Shown here: positions 1 to 9,350 of the stretch, in pieces
Numbering within the stretch: position 1 is the first letter of the stretch
Layout: each line of letters opens with the position of its first letter
Assembly (NCBI RefSeq): GCF_013415485.1
Contig: NZ_JACBXS010000012.1
Coordinates: forward strand, 37,051 to 101,050
Origin: Rhabdonatronobacter sediminivivens
Lineage (GTDB): Bacteria > Pseudomonadota > Alphaproteobacteria > Rhodobacterales > Rhodobacteraceae
Direction: 5' to 3'
DNA length: 64,000 bases
The notes under the pieces: model-generated
Database searches by the model: none
The model's input: the letters and a program-made list of their open reading frames with translations, nothing else
What the model was told of the DNA's origin: nothing
Made by a program: the position numbers and the translations under genes

Positions 1-204
1 GCAATTCGTTGCCTTGAAACGTGACCGAGGCAGATTTGGTTCCCGCTGCGTATGGATAAAGCGCGGATCGCTCCGAACTGTGGCTTCTCGGTCACATCAG
101 GCCGCAGTGCGGCCCGGCACCTGCCGGCCGCAGCGCCGCCCCATGCGCTTGATGCAGGGGCAGCGAAATGCGAAAAGATGCCTTCACATTGCAGGATACC
201 GCCC

Positions 205-1380
205 ATGACCGGCCAAGCCACCCAAAGCCAGCCACAGAAGCTGATCGTGATCCTGGCTGCTGCCGCGCTGGCCGCGGGGCTCGCCTATGTGATGGTGGAG
301 GCCTCCGGGCGGCTGGCGGCGCTGTGGCTGGTGGGGGCCGGACTGGGCTTTGCGCTCTATCATGCGGCGTTCGGGTTCACCGGGGCGTATCGGACCTGCA
401 TCGCCACCGGGCGCAGCGGGGCGGTGCGCGCGCAGATGCTGATGCTGGGGCTGGCGGTGCTGCTGTTCTTTCCGGCGCTTGCGGCGGGGACAGTGTTCGG
501 CCAACCGGTGCGGGGCTTCGTCTTTCCCGCCGGGTGGGAGGTCGCGCTGGGCGCGTTCCTTTTCGGGATCGGCATGCAACTGGGCGGGGGCTGTGCCTCG
601 GGGACGCTCTACACCACCGGGGGCGGGGACACGCGCACGGGGATCACGCTGGTCTGTTTTGTTGCCGGGATGACGCTGGGCGCCTGGGATATAGACCGCT
701 GGGCGGCGCTGCCCGCCTTGCCGCCGATCTCGCTGCCGCAGACGCTGGGGCTGTGGCCCGCGCTGGCGCTGAACCTGGGCGCCTTTGCGCTGATCGCCTG
801 GGCGCTGGCGGCGCGCGAACGGCGCCGCACCGGGCAGGTGGAGCCGCTGTTTCGCCGCCCCGGTGCGCATTTCCTGTCCGGACCCTGGCCGCTGGCCTGG
901 GCGGCCTTCGCGCTGGCGGGGCTGAACTTTGCCACGCTGGTGATTGCCGGGCGGCCCTGGGGGATCACCCAGGCCTTTGCCACCTGGGGCGCGCGGGCCG
1001 CCGAATCGCTGGGCCTGGCCGATCCGGTCTTCTGGCCCTATTGGGAGGACCCCACCCGCATCGACCTGCTGCATCGCCCGCTGGTGATGGATGCCACGCA
1101 TCTGATGAACCTCGGCCTGATCCTGGGGGCCTTCCTGGCCGCGGCATGGGCGGGGCGCTTTGCCCCGGACTGGCGGATCGGCTGGCGCCCGCTGCTGGCG
1201 GCGGTGCTGGGCGGGCTGCTGCTGGGCTATGGCGCGCGCATGGCATTCGGCTGCAATATCAGCGCCTTCTTCTCGGGCGTGGCCTCGGGCAGTGTGCATG
1301 GCTGGGTCTGGATTGCGGCCGCGGTGCCGGGGAATATTCTGGGAATGAAGCTCAGACCGGTATTTCATCTTTCGAAGTGA
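205..1380 (+). CDS. YeeE/YedE family sulfur-compound transporter
   Basis: A 391-residue integral membrane protein of the YeeE/YedE (TsuA-like) family, which imports thiosulfate or related sulfur compounds across the inner membrane. Most of the length is hydrophobic and forms roughly ten membrane segments. The two hallmark glycine-rich cysteine motifs are visible: GGGCASGT with Cys130 and AFGCNIS with Cys350. I start at the ATG at 205 because the reading frame upstream of it is not hydrophobic and looks non-coding. It lies 113 bp before a sulfide dehydrogenase/SoxYZ set on the same strand, which supports a role in supplying or retrieving reduced sulfur. The substrate is inferred from family and context. 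Confidence 0.88.
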   Translation: MTGQATQSQPQKLIVILAAAALAAGLAYVMVEASGRLAALWLVGAGLGFALYHAAFGFTGAYRTCIATGRSGAVRAQMLMLGLAVLLFFPALAAGTVFGQPVRGFVFPAGWEVALGAFLFGIGMQLGGGCASGTLYTTGGGDTRTGITLVCFVAGMTLGAWDIDRWAALPALPPISLPQTLGLWPALALNLGAFALIAWALAARERRRTGQVEPLFRRPGAHFLSGPWPLAWAAFALAGLNFATLVIAGRPWGITQAFATWGARAAESLGLADPVFWPYWEDPTRIDLLHRPLVMDATHLMNLGLILGAFLAAAWAGRFAPDWRIGWRPLLAAVLGGLLLGYGARMAFGCNISAFFSGVASGSVHGWVWIAAAVPGNILGMKLRPVFHLSK

Positions 1381-1451
1381 CAGTATGGCGGAACGGCGTT
1401 CTTCTTGCAATCATGGCAGTCATCAAAACCGGAAATCCGTTCCAAAATGCC

Positions 1452-1457
1452 TATATT
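1452..1457 (+). promoter_or_regulatory. Putative -10 element of the fcc-sox genes
   Basis: TATATT matches five of six positions of the sigma-70 -10 consensus and lies 37 bp before the cytochrome start, with a GAGGAGAGG ribosome-binding site in between. No good -35 hexamer sits at the right distance, so an activator could be needed. It would allow the sulfide genes to be transcribed separately from the YeeE gene. Confidence 0.3.
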
Positions 1458-1493
1458 TCCTGTAAACACGTCCCGATTGAGGAGAGGACGCAC

Positions 1494-1790
1494 ATGACAC
1501 GGAAACAGCTTCTCGCGGTCAGCTTGCTGGCCGGAATCGCCGCCACTGGCGCCAAGGCAGATGATCGCACGCCGTTGCTGGCGCAGTCCTGCGCGGGCTG
1601 CCACGGCCAGTCCGGCGAAGGCATGGGCGAGATTGCCCGCATCGCCGGATATGATCGCACGGCCTTCATCGCCATCTGGGAGGAGTTCCGCAATGACGAA
1701 CGCCCGGCAACGATCATGAACCGCATCGCGCGCGGCTACACGGATGACGAAGTCGCCATCCTGGCCGATTATTTCTCGTCGATCGAATAA
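1494..1790 (+). CDS. fccA: Small monohaem cytochrome c (FccA-like)
   Basis: A 98-residue periplasmic class I cytochrome c. It has a Sec signal peptide (about residues 1-22, ending AKA), one CxxCH haem site (Cys33-Cys36-His37) and a likely axial methionine at Met75. A GAGGAGAGG ribosome-binding site precedes the ATG at 1494; the longer frame upstream is non-coding overlap with the YeeE gene. Its stop is six bases before the first ATG of a FccB-type flavoprotein, so it should be the haem subunit that takes electrons from the flavin and passes them to the respiratory chain. Assignment as FccA rather than an unrelated cytochrome c553 rests on that pairing. Confidence 0.8.
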   Translation: MTRKQLLAVSLLAGIAATGAKADDRTPLLAQSCAGCHGQSGEGMGEIARIAGYDRTAFIAIWEEFRNDERPATIMNRIARGYTDDEVAILADYFSSIE

Positions 1791-1802
1791 GGAGCCATGG
1801 CC

Positions 1803-3095
1803 ATGACCACCCTTACCCGCCGCAGCTTTGGCGCCCTGATCGGCGCATCCGCCACAACCCTGGCAACGCCGGGGCTGTTGCGCGCAAACAGCACCGGTCG
1901 GCTTGTGATCATCGGAGGCGGTTTCGGCGGTGCCTCGGCCGCCCGCTTCGCGCGGATCAACTACCCCGATGTCGATGTCACGCTGGTCGAACCCTATCCG
2001 ACATTCGTCACCTGCCCCTATGGCAACCTGATTCTGGGCGGCAAGCGGACGCTGCCGCAGATCACCCATTCCTATGACGGTCTGCGTGCGCGCGGCGTCA
2101 ACGTGGTGCAGGACCGCGCCGCCGATATTGACCCGGATGCCAGGACCGTGGCGCTGGAGAGCGGCGCATCGCTGCAGTATGACAAGCTGATCGTCTCACC
2201 CGGGATCGGGCTGCGCTGGGGCGCCATCGACGGCTATGACCAGGCCGCGACCGAGGTCTTTCCCCATGCCTGGATGGGCGGGGACGGCTCGCAGATCACC
2301 AACCTGCGCGCCCAACTGGAGGCCCTGCCCGAAGGCGGCGTTGTCGGGCTGGCCATCCCCGAGAACCCGTTCCGCTGCCCACCGGGGCCGTATGAGCGGA
2401 TTTCGATGATCGCGCATTACCTCAAGCAGACCAACCCGACGGCCAAGATCCTGGCCTTTGACAGCAAGGAAGGTTTCTCCAAGCAAGGGTTGTTCGAGGA
2501 CGTCTGGGCCGAACTTTACGGCGACATGATCGAATGGATCCCGGCCAACCAGGATGGGCGCATCGTGGCGGTGGATGTCCAGAACAAGCTGTTCATCAGC
2601 GAATTCGGCGAAGAGCACCGGGTCGATGTCGGCAATGTGATCCCGCCGCAGACCTCGGCCGCGATCGTACGCGACACGGGGCTGGCCAATGACACGGGTT
2701 GGGTGCCGGTCAATTCCCGCACATTCGAGGCTGATGCCGCGCGCGACATCCATGTGATCGGCGATGCCACCATCGCGGGGCCGATGCCGAAATCCGGCTA
2801 TATCGCCAATTCGACGTCGAAAACTGCTGTCTCGGCGGCGCTGGCGGATCTGACCGGGGGTAGCGCGCCCAGCGATCCGGTCTATTTCAACACCTGCTAC
2901 AGCCATGGTGGCGAGGATTACGGGATCTCGGTGGTGGCCGTGTTCCGCGCGACCGATGACGGGTTCGAAGCCACGCCGGATTCGGGCGGCCTGTCGCCCC
3001 GGGGCCCGCTGTCCGAACTGGCCGAGAACCGGCGGCTGGAGGCGCGCTACGCGGACGCCTGGTATGACAGCATCACGCGGGACATGTTCTCGTAA
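1803..3095 (+). CDS. fccB: Flavocytochrome c sulfide dehydrogenase, flavoprotein subunit (FccB/SoxF type)
   Basis: A 430-residue FAD protein that oxidises sulfide (or a Sox-bound sulfane) in the periplasm and passes electrons to the cytochrome encoded just upstream. A twin-arginine signal (TRRSFGALIG) is followed by the dinucleotide-binding GGGFGG. Both redox-active cysteines of the FccB family are present, in PFRCPPG and FNTCYS. Two in-frame ATGs exist, at 1797 and 1803. The GGAG at 1791-1794 is only two bases from the first but eight from the second, so I prefer 1803. FccB and SoxF are homologous and cannot be separated here by sequence alone. Confidence 0.9.
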   Translation: MTTLTRRSFGALIGASATTLATPGLLRANSTGRLVIIGGGFGGASAARFARINYPDVDVTLVEPYPTFVTCPYGNLILGGKRTLPQITHSYDGLRARGVNVVQDRAADIDPDARTVALESGASLQYDKLIVSPGIGLRWGAIDGYDQAATEVFPHAWMGGDGSQITNLRAQLEALPEGGVVGLAIPENPFRCPPGPYERISMIAHYLKQTNPTAKILAFDSKEGFSKQGLFEDVWAELYGDMIEWIPANQDGRIVAVDVQNKLFISEFGEEHRVDVGNVIPPQTSAAIVRDTGLANDTGWVPVNSRTFEADAARDIHVIGDATIAGPMPKSGYIANSTSKTAVSAALADLTGGSAPSDPVYFNTCYSHGGEDYGISVVAVFRATDDGFEATPDSGGLSPRGPLSELAENRRLEARYADAWYDSITRDMFS

Positions 3096-3117
3096 GAGGC
3101 AAGCGAAAGGAGCCTGC

Positions 3118-3570
3118 ATGACACTTGATCGGCGGCATTTTCTGCGCGGGGCGGCGGTATCCGTCGCCCTTGTCCTTGTCAGCCCCTCGGCCTTGCGCGC
3201 GGCGCAGGGCACGGAATGGGAGGACTGGCGCGACGGGATTCTGGACGGGCGCGAGGCAACCGAGGGCGGGATCGACCTGGACCTGCCCAATATCGCCGAA
3301 AACGGCGCGCAGGTGCCGCTGGGCGTGCGCATCGACAACCCCATGACCGAAGACGACCATGTGCGCGCGATCCATGTCATCGCCACCCGCAACCCGGCGC
3401 CGGATATCGGCAGTTTCCACCTGACCCCGCATCTGGCCCGGGCAGAGGCGTTCACCCGCATCCGTCTGGCCGAGGAGCAGGAGATCCTTGTCCTGGCCGA
3501 ACTGTCGGACGGGCGGGTTCTGGCCCAGGCGGCCCGGATCACCGTCTCCGTCGGCGGTTGCGCAACCTGA
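3118..3570 (+). CDS. soxY: SoxY, thiosulfate-oxidation carrier subunit
   Basis: A 150-residue periplasmic carrier with a twin-arginine signal (DRRHFLRGA). In the Sox pathway, SoxY holds the sulfur substrate on a cysteine at the end of a flexible C-terminal arm. The arm here ends VGGCAT instead of the usual GGCGG, but Cys148 is still third from the end after two glycines, so the carrier function should be kept. AAAGGAG precedes the ATG. It is followed 13 bp later by soxZ. soxAX, soxB and soxCD are not in the window, so the partner enzymes must be elsewhere or the pair works with FccAB. Confidence 0.9.
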   Translation: MTLDRRHFLRGAAVSVALVLVSPSALRAAQGTEWEDWRDGILDGREATEGGIDLDLPNIAENGAQVPLGVRIDNPMTEDDHVRAIHVIATRNPAPDIGSFHLTPHLARAEAFTRIRLAEEQEILVLAELSDGRVLAQAARITVSVGGCAT

Positions 3571-3583
3571 GAGGAGGCTTTCC

Positions 3584-3889
3584 ATGTCCACACCCCGTGT
3601 TCGCCTGCCCCGCTCTGCCAGCGCGGGCGAGGAAATCGAAATCCGCACCCTGATCGATCACCCGATGATCACCGGGGTGTCGTCATCCGACAGCCGCAAC
3701 ATGCTGGAGCGGTTCGAGGCCCGGCTCAACGGCGACACCGTCTTTCGCTATGACTTCGGCAATGGCAGCGCGGCCAACCCCACATTCACCTTCTACGTCC
3801 GCGCTGCCGCGCCCGGAGATTTCGAGTTCATCTGGACCCATGAGGACGGCACCGAGTTCCGCGCGGATGGCAGCGTCTCGGTCAGCTGA
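3584..3889 (+). CDS. soxZ: SoxZ, thiosulfate-oxidation carrier subunit
   Basis: A 101-residue immunoglobulin-like SoxZ subunit without its own signal peptide; it is exported as a complex with SoxY, whose gene ends 13 bp upstream. Family features are the opening PRVRLPRSASAGEEIEI, the LIDHPM segment and the closing FIWTHEDG. A GAGGAGG ribosome-binding site precedes the start. It is the last gene of the sulfur set; the next gene (pstB) converges on it. Confidence 0.93.
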   Translation: MSTPRVRLPRSASAGEEIEIRTLIDHPMITGVSSSDSRNMLERFEARLNGDTVFRYDFGNGSAANPTFTFYVRAAAPGDFEFIWTHEDGTEFRADGSVSVS

Positions 3890-3982
3890 CCCCGGCCCAC
3901 GGCCCGCCCGCGCCAAGGGCCTGCCGTGGCGCGCGGCCCCCCGGCTGTGGGACTTCGGCGCGCCCGCGGGACGGGCCGTTTG

Positions 3983-4004
3983 GCGCCCTGCCCCGGCCGG
4001 GCGC
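3983..4004 (-). terminator. Possible pstB 3' hairpin
   Basis: A GCGCCC/GGGCGC inverted repeat with a GC-rich loop lies six bases past the pstB stop. It has no T-run, so it is a weak candidate for an intrinsic terminator. The rest of the 120-bp soxZ-pstB gap shows no gene. Confidence 0.3.
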
Positions 4005-4009
4005 ATGCG

Positions 4010-4840
4010 TCAGCCGAAGCGGCCGGTCACGTAGTCATTGGTCCGCGGCACCTTGGGGTTGGTAAAGATCGTCTCGGTCGCGCCATATTCGATCAGCCGC
4101 CCCAGATACATGAAGCCCGTGTTGTGCGAGACGCGCGCGGCCTGGGTCATCGAATGGGTGACGATGACGATGGTATAGGTGCCTGCAAGCTGGCTGATCA
4201 GATTTTCGATCTTGGCCGTGGCAATGGGGTCCAGCGCCGAGCAGGGCTCATCCATCAGCAGAACCTCGGGGTCCGAGGCGATGCCGCGGGCGATGCACAG
4301 GCGCTGCTGCTGCCCGCCGGACATGCCAAGGGCGGAGTCGTGCAGACGGTCCTTGGCCTCATCCCACAGTGCAGCCGAACGCAGGCAGCGTTCCACCGTG
4401 TCATCCAGGATCGACTTCTTCGTCACCCCGTCCACGCGCAGCGGATAGGTGACATTGTCATAGATCGACATGGCAAAGGGGTTGGGCTTCTGGAACACCA
4501 TCCCCATGCGCTTGCGCAGGGCGATCACATCGACCCCCTTGCCGTAGATGTCAAACCCGTCAACCTCGATCTTGCCGCTGATGCGCAGCCCGTCCACCAG
4601 GTCATTCATCCGGTTCAGGCTGCGCAGCAGCGTGGACTTGCCGCAGCCCGAAGGACCGATCAGCGCTGTCACCAGCCCTTTCTGGATGGGAAATGTGGTG
4701 TCGAACAGCGCCTGGGTTTCACCATACCACAGGTTGAAATCCTTGATATCCAGCGCCACGCCCTGGTTGCCGGTCTTGTAGTGATAGGAGGTCTTTGCGG
4801 TATCGTCGGGCGATTGTGCAAGGGTGGTTGTATCGCTCAT
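4010..4840 (-). CDS. pstB: Phosphate ABC transporter ATP-binding protein PstB
   Basis: A 276-residue ABC ATPase that drives high-affinity phosphate import. The motifs are complete: Walker [10 protein letters not shown] (62-70), Q-loop Gln117, signature SGGQQQ (173-178), Walker B LLMDEP (194-199) and H-loop His229. The PstB-type Walker A and the FNLWYG opening identify the subfamily. It is the last gene of pstS-pstC-pstA-pstB, 11 bp after pstA. phoU and phoB, which often follow pstB, are absent here. Confidence 0.97.
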   Translation of the reverse strand: MSDTTTLAQSPDDTAKTSYHYKTGNQGVALDIKDFNLWYGETQALFDTTFPIQKGLVTALIGPSGCGKSTLLRSLNRMNDLVDGLRISGKIEVDGFDIYGKGVDVIALRKRMGMVFQKPNPFAMSIYDNVTYPLRVDGVTKKSILDDTVERCLRSAALWDEAKDRLHDSALGMSGGQQQRLCIARGIASDPEVLLMDEPCSALDPIATAKIENLISQLAGTYTIVIVTHSMTQAARVSHNTGFMYLGRLIEYGATETIFTNPKVPRTNDYVTGRFG

Positions 4841-4851
4841 GGGGTGCGTCC

Positions 4852-6615
4852 TCAGAACTGGCCGTCGGCGTATTTGCGTTTCAGCCGGTTGCGGATGGTG
4901 ATGGCGGTGGCGTTCATGGTCACGATCAGGGCCAGTAGCAGCAGCGTGGTGACGAACACCATCGGCTTGCCGGCTTCGGAGTTGCGCGACTGGAAGCCCA
5001 CGTCAAAGATGTGAAAGCCCAGATGCATGAAGCTGCGGTCCAGGTGGATGAAGGGGTAGAAGCCATCGATGGGCAGGGCAGGCGCCAGTTTGACCACGCC
5101 GACCAGCATCAGGGGCGCCACCTCGCCCGCGCCGCGGGCCATGGCCAGGATCAGCCCGGTCATGATGCCGGGAAGCGCCTTTGGCAGCACCACATAGCGG
5201 ATGGTCTGCCATTTCGACGCCCCGCAGGCCAGTGACCCCTCGCGCATCGAACGCGGGACGGCTGCCAGCGCCTCTTCGGTGGCCACGATCACCACCGGCA
5301 CGGTCAGCAGCGCCAGCGTCAGCGAGGCCCAGAGGATGCCCCCCTTGCCGAAAGTCGGGTTCGGCAGGTTCTCGGGGTAGAACAGCTGGTCGATGGTCCC
5401 GCCCATGGTATAGGCAAAGAAGCCCAGCCCGAACACGCCATAGACGATGGAGGGCACACCGGCGAGGTTGTTCACCGAAATCCGCACCAAAGAGGTGACG
5501 CGCCCCTGCTTGGCGTATTCCCGCAGATAAAGCGCGGTGATGACGCCGAAGGGGGCGACAAAGACCACCATCAGCAGGGTCATCGCAACGGTGCCGAAGA
5601 TCGCGGGCAGCACGCCGCCCTGGGTGTTCGCCTCGCGCGGTTCGGCCGAGACGAATTCCCACCAGCGGCTGAGGTAGATGCCGATCTTGTCGAAGATGCC
5701 AAGGTCATTGGCGGGAAACAGCCGGACGATCTGGCTGAGTTCGACATCGACCTCACGCCCGCCGACCTCCTGCATCTGGATGCGATACCGGCGGTCCAGT
5801 TCGCGCAACTCATTGACCTGTGCCTGCAACACCCGGAATTCATCCTGCCACTCGGCGATGCGGGCCTGACCTTCGGCCACGGCGGCCTGCGCCTCGGGGC
5901 TGTCCTCGCCATGGCGCAGGACGGCGCGGCGCTGGGCCAGGCGTTCACGTTCGATCTGAAAGTTGATCCGCCCGATGTCGCGCTGCTCCAGCCGCCGGAT
6001 CTGGTTGAAGCGGTCCCGGGCGGCGGATTGTTCGCGGGCCAGCAGCGCGCGGTCCAGCGTGCGCGACTCCCCGTCTATGGTCAGCCCGGCGATCCGGCCG
6101 ATGAACACGCCCCAGACCTGACGCTCGAAATACCAGTAATCCGGGGGGGTGGTGCTTTGTGCGACCTCGAAATCCGAAATCCAGCGGAAATCGTCGCCGT
6201 AGAGGTCAAAATTCGCCGTCTGGTAAAGTGTGCGGTTGGCGATCCCGTTGTTGTCTTCGATCTCGGCGCGCTGGGTGTCGTCCAGGCGCTGCAGCACATC
6301 CTCGCCCACACGGTAGGGTCCGCCGCGGGTGGCAACCCCGGCCAGCACGGTGCCGTCACGCAGCTCTACCTGTTCAACCGGTTTCGGCCAGAAGGTGGTG
6401 AACCCGTTCCAGGCGATCATCGCCAGAAACCCGGCGACCAGGATGATCCCCAGCGCCAGCGCCCCGCCAAAGGCCCAGAGCGCCGGTTCACCCACCGCCG
6501 AAAGGTCCGAGGAAAACCGCCGGACGCGGCGGCCGGCCGTGGCCTCACGCGCGGCGACCGCGGCAAGCCCGGCCGCACCCGAGGCCGGTATATCCTGTTC
6601 GGTGGAAACGGTCAT
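4852..6615 (-). CDS. pstA: Phosphate ABC transporter permease PstA, long form
   Basis: A 587-residue inner-membrane permease, about twice the length of E. coli PstA. A first membrane segment (about 46-77) is followed by a soluble region of about 270 residues rich in Arg/Gln/Glu, partly helical (probably coiled coil), before the permease domain begins near residue 345. The BPD-type EAA loop is visible ([19 protein letters not shown]). This large insertion is known in some proteobacterial PstA proteins. It sits between pstC and pstB and should pair with PstC as the channel. Confidence 0.93.
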   Translation of the reverse strand: MTVSTEQDIPASGAAGLAAVAAREATAGRRVRRFSSDLSAVGEPALWAFGGALALGIILVAGFLAMIAWNGFTTFWPKPVEQVELRDGTVLAGVATRGGPYRVGEDVLQRLDDTQRAEIEDNNGIANRTLYQTANFDLYGDDFRWISDFEVAQSTTPPDYWYFERQVWGVFIGRIAGLTIDGESRTLDRALLAREQSAARDRFNQIRRLEQRDIGRINFQIERERLAQRRAVLRHGEDSPEAQAAVAEGQARIAEWQDEFRVLQAQVNELRELDRRYRIQMQEVGGREVDVELSQIVRLFPANDLGIFDKIGIYLSRWWEFVSAEPREANTQGGVLPAIFGTVAMTLLMVVFVAPFGVITALYLREYAKQGRVTSLVRISVNNLAGVPSIVYGVFGLGFFAYTMGGTIDQLFYPENLPNPTFGKGGILWASLTLALLTVPVVIVATEEALAAVPRSMREGSLACGASKWQTIRYVVLPKALPGIMTGLILAMARGAGEVAPLMLVGVVKLAPALPIDGFYPFIHLDRSFMHLGFHIFDVGFQSRNSEAGKPMVFVTTLLLLALIVTMNATAITIRNRLKRKYADGQF

Positions 6616-6633
6616 GATGAAGATCCTCGGGCG

Positions 6634-9267
6634 TTACAGCTGAAAGGCGCGCTTGCGAAAGCGCTGGCGGATCAGTTCGGCAAGGGTGTTGATCACGAAG
6701 GTCATGATGAACAGCGTCAGCGCGGCCAGGAACAGCACGCGATAGTTGGTGCCGTCCTTCACCGCCTCGGGCAGTTCGATGGCGATATTGGCCGACAGCG
6801 TGCGCAACCCGGAAAAGATGTTCCATTCCATGATCGGTGTGTTGCCTGCGGCCATGACCACGATCATGGTTTCACCAACGGCGCGGCCCATGCCCATCAT
6901 GATCGCAGAAAACACGCCCGAAGCCGCCGTGGGCAGCACCACCCACATCCCGGTCTGCCAGGGCGTTGCACCACAGGCGAGCGACGCGGCGCGCAGATGC
7001 CCGGGGACCGCGTTAAGTGCATCCTCGGCCAGGGTGTAGATGTTGGGAATGACCGCAAAGGCCATGACAAACCCCACCACCAGCGCGTTGCGTTGCTGAT
7101 AGCTGTCCACGAACCCGCCGCGCGGATCATACCCCAGCAGGGTCAGCAGCGACGCCACCGCGTAGCTCAGCCCGATTGCCGTTGTCAGCAGCGCCAGCCA
7201 GCGCAGGATGTCCAGCCGCCCGGCCTGCGCGCGGTCCCTGTCCCCGATCAGCGCCCGCCAGTGATGGCCCAGCGTGCGCTTGAAGCTCCAGGAAACCGTC
7301 AGATAGCTGAGCGGGAGCAATATCAGGAACATGAAGGGCGTGCCGGTGCCGAACTGTCCCGTTGTCCAGCGCTTGAAATCGCCCTGGAACAGGAAATTCT
7401 CCAGCGTGGTGCCCATGTTGTAGGCCACGAAGGCGGACACGAAGATCATCGCCGCCATCAGCACGAATTTCGGAAAGCCATCGTATTTCAGCGCCACCGG
7501 CACCGGCAGCATCTGCCACAGGAACGCCCCCAGCATCAGCCCCGTGGGCAGCGCAAAGAAGCCCAGCAGAACCGCGCCGATCCATTCCTCGACCAGGGGC
7601 GCCAGCACCAGCGCGGCGACAAAACCCAGAACCACCGTGGGCAGCGATTCCATCATCTCCATCATCGGCTTGACGGTGGCGCGCACCCTTCGGTCCACGA
7701 ATTCCGAGGTATAGACCGCCGCCATCAGCGCGATCGGCGCGGCGAACAGCATGGCATAGGACGCGGCCTTGATGGTGCCGAAGATGAGCGGGATCAGCGA
7801 ATACTTGGGTTCGGCAAGATCGGTGCCGGCGGTGGATTGCCACACGAAGGTGGGCTCGGCATAGCCTTCATACCAGATGCGGCCAAAGAGGACGCGCAGC
7901 GTGACCTCGGGGTGGCGCTGGGTGTATTGCCAGGCCTCGACCTCGCCGCCCTGACTGACCAGCATCACCCCGTTGGAGCGCGGGAAGATCATGGCGCGCG
8001 AACTGGTGGTCACATCGCCCGAACGGGCCAACTCGAACAGCACCTGATCCGAGGTCGAATGATGCACATGCACATTGCCTTCGGCATCGACGGCGACAAA
8101 TTCCTTCTGCCGCTGCGCCTCGGACAGATCGACCACCGCCGAAGGCATCGGGGCATGTTCGCGTGACCGGATCAGCTCACGCCCGTCGGTGGTATCCGGG
8201 GTGCCGGTCTGCAGGCGGAAGAACACACTCAGCGAGCCGTCTTCACCGCCGACGACCAGCGATTCCTCGCCCGACAGGAAGGTCATGGCGGTCACGGCGA
8301 TGCCATCATCGGCCACGCGCCGGGTTTCGGCCAGTTGCGGTGCGTCCATGTTGCGCAGGTCATAGCGGTGCACAAAGCCGTCATCGGTTCCGACAATGGC
8401 CCGGTCCGCATTCCCCGACAGCAGGATCGACGTCACGTTCACGCCCGCGCCCAGCGCCAGCGGCGGCAGTTCGGTGGTGGTTGTGGTCACCGTCTCGGCG
8501 CCGGTCATCATGTTGACCTGAATGCGCGAGCGGCTGACCCGCACGATGTTGAGCGCATCGACCGTTGCAAAGGCGATGGTCGGCCGTTCGCGGGTTCCGC
8601 CCACGCGGTAATCAACAGCAATGATCGGAAGATCCGAGATCTGCTCGGCCTCGCCCAGTTCGACAACGCTGGAGAGGGTGCGGAAATCGCCGGTGCCGAC
8701 TTCGGTGAACACGCGCCCGTCCAGCACACGGTCGCGCGCATCAAGCTGTTGCAGCCCCGAAGGCAGGTTGCGCCGCGCGGTGGTTTCGGTGTCAAAGCCC
8801 AGTTCGGCAAAACGCACGGTGCCATCGTCAAAGCCAAAGGCCACCCGGTCGCGCCCCAGCGTGCCGGCGACCGCCGTGACCTCGGCGCCGCCGAAGTCGA
8901 ATTGCGCGCGGGAGATCTCGGTGCCGGTGGGCACATGATAGGTGATCACCCGGCCCTCGGCCGCGACGGCCAGGCCAAGTGTCTGAAATTCATCGCCATT
9001 CACCCAGATGACATCTTGCTGGGTGTCCAGCTGGTAGCGCACGTTGCCCTGCAACTCTCCGCCCGCCATCAGCGGCAGGACCACCCGGATCAGGAACACC
9101 ATGATCCCGAACACGGCCACGATCACCATCAGGCCACCGACAGTGATCACCCCTCCGGCGATCCGTTCGCCCCAGATCACGGAGCGGCGGGTGTCCATGC
9201 TGCGCCTGCGGCGGCGTTCGGTGCGGGCTGCGTCGCTGTCACCCGGTGGCGATACGGAATCGGTCAT
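6634..9267 (-). CDS. pstC: Phosphate ABC transporter permease PstC, long form with a propeller-like domain
   Basis: An 877-residue permease. After one N-terminal membrane segment there is a region of about 400 residues with repeated beta-type blocks ending in patterns such as GFDDGTVRF, GTDDGFVHRYD and GGEDGSLSVFF, which look like WD40/beta-propeller blades. The C-terminal part (from about residue 480) is the permease, with an EAA loop (VPGHLRAASLACGATPWQT). I start at MTDSVSP (9267); thirteen extra upstream residues in the open frame lack a ribosome-binding site. It pairs with PstA. The propeller assignment is from repeat pattern only. Confidence 0.92.
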   Translation of the reverse strand: MTDSVSPPGDSDAARTERRRRRSMDTRRSVIWGERIAGGVITVGGLMVIVAVFGIMVFLIRVVLPLMAGGELQGNVRYQLDTQQDVIWVNGDEFQTLGLAVAAEGRVITYHVPTGTEISRAQFDFGGAEVTAVAGTLGRDRVAFGFDDGTVRFAELGFDTETTARRNLPSGLQQLDARDRVLDGRVFTEVGTGDFRTLSSVVELGEAEQISDLPIIAVDYRVGGTRERPTIAFATVDALNIVRVSRSRIQVNMMTGAETVTTTTTELPPLALGAGVNVTSILLSGNADRAIVGTDDGFVHRYDLRNMDAPQLAETRRVADDGIAVTAMTFLSGEESLVVGGEDGSLSVFFRLQTGTPDTTDGRELIRSREHAPMPSAVVDLSEAQRQKEFVAVDAEGNVHVHHSTSDQVLFELARSGDVTTSSRAMIFPRSNGVMLVSQGGEVEAWQYTQRHPEVTLRVLFGRIWYEGYAEPTFVWQSTAGTDLAEPKYSLIPLIFGTIKAASYAMLFAAPIALMAAVYTSEFVDRRVRATVKPMMEMMESLPTVVLGFVAALVLAPLVEEWIGAVLLGFFALPTGLMLGAFLWQMLPVPVALKYDGFPKFVLMAAMIFVSAFVAYNMGTTLENFLFQGDFKRWTTGQFGTGTPFMFLILLPLSYLTVSWSFKRTLGHHWRALIGDRDRAQAGRLDILRWLALLTTAIGLSYAVASLLTLLGYDPRGGFVDSYQQRNALVVGFVMAFAVIPNIYTLAEDALNAVPGHLRAASLACGATPWQTGMWVVLPTAASGVFSAIMMGMGRAVGETMIVVMAAGNTPIMEWNIFSGLRTLSANIAIELPEAVKDGTNYRVLFLAALTLFIMTFVINTLAELIRQRFRKRAFQL

Positions 9268-9306
9268 GGGATATCCATTTGTCCAGCAAGGGCCGAAAAA
9301 GGCCAA

Positions 9307-9335
9307 GGGCCGGCGCGCTGGCGGCGCACCGGCCC
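9307..9335 (-). terminator. Intercistronic hairpin between pstS and pstC
   Basis: A 12-bp stem with one G-U pair and a five-base loop, followed on the minus strand by TTGGCC and five T (complement of the A-run at 9296-9300). It lies just after the pstS stop. Such a partial terminator would keep the binding protein more abundant than the permease, as is usual for ABC importers. Confidence 0.6.
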
Positions 9336-9350
9336 CGGGCAGGTGTCAGA

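Noticed and set aside
1..204. Possible gene end or regulatory region at the left edge
   Set aside because: Short frames here have no homology or ribosome-binding site; nothing can be supported.
5911..8166. A 751-codon open frame on the plus strand
   Set aside because: It lies opposite pstA and pstC, which have clear motifs. Its product is rich in His, Gln and Arg as expected from reading GC-rich genes on the wrong strand.
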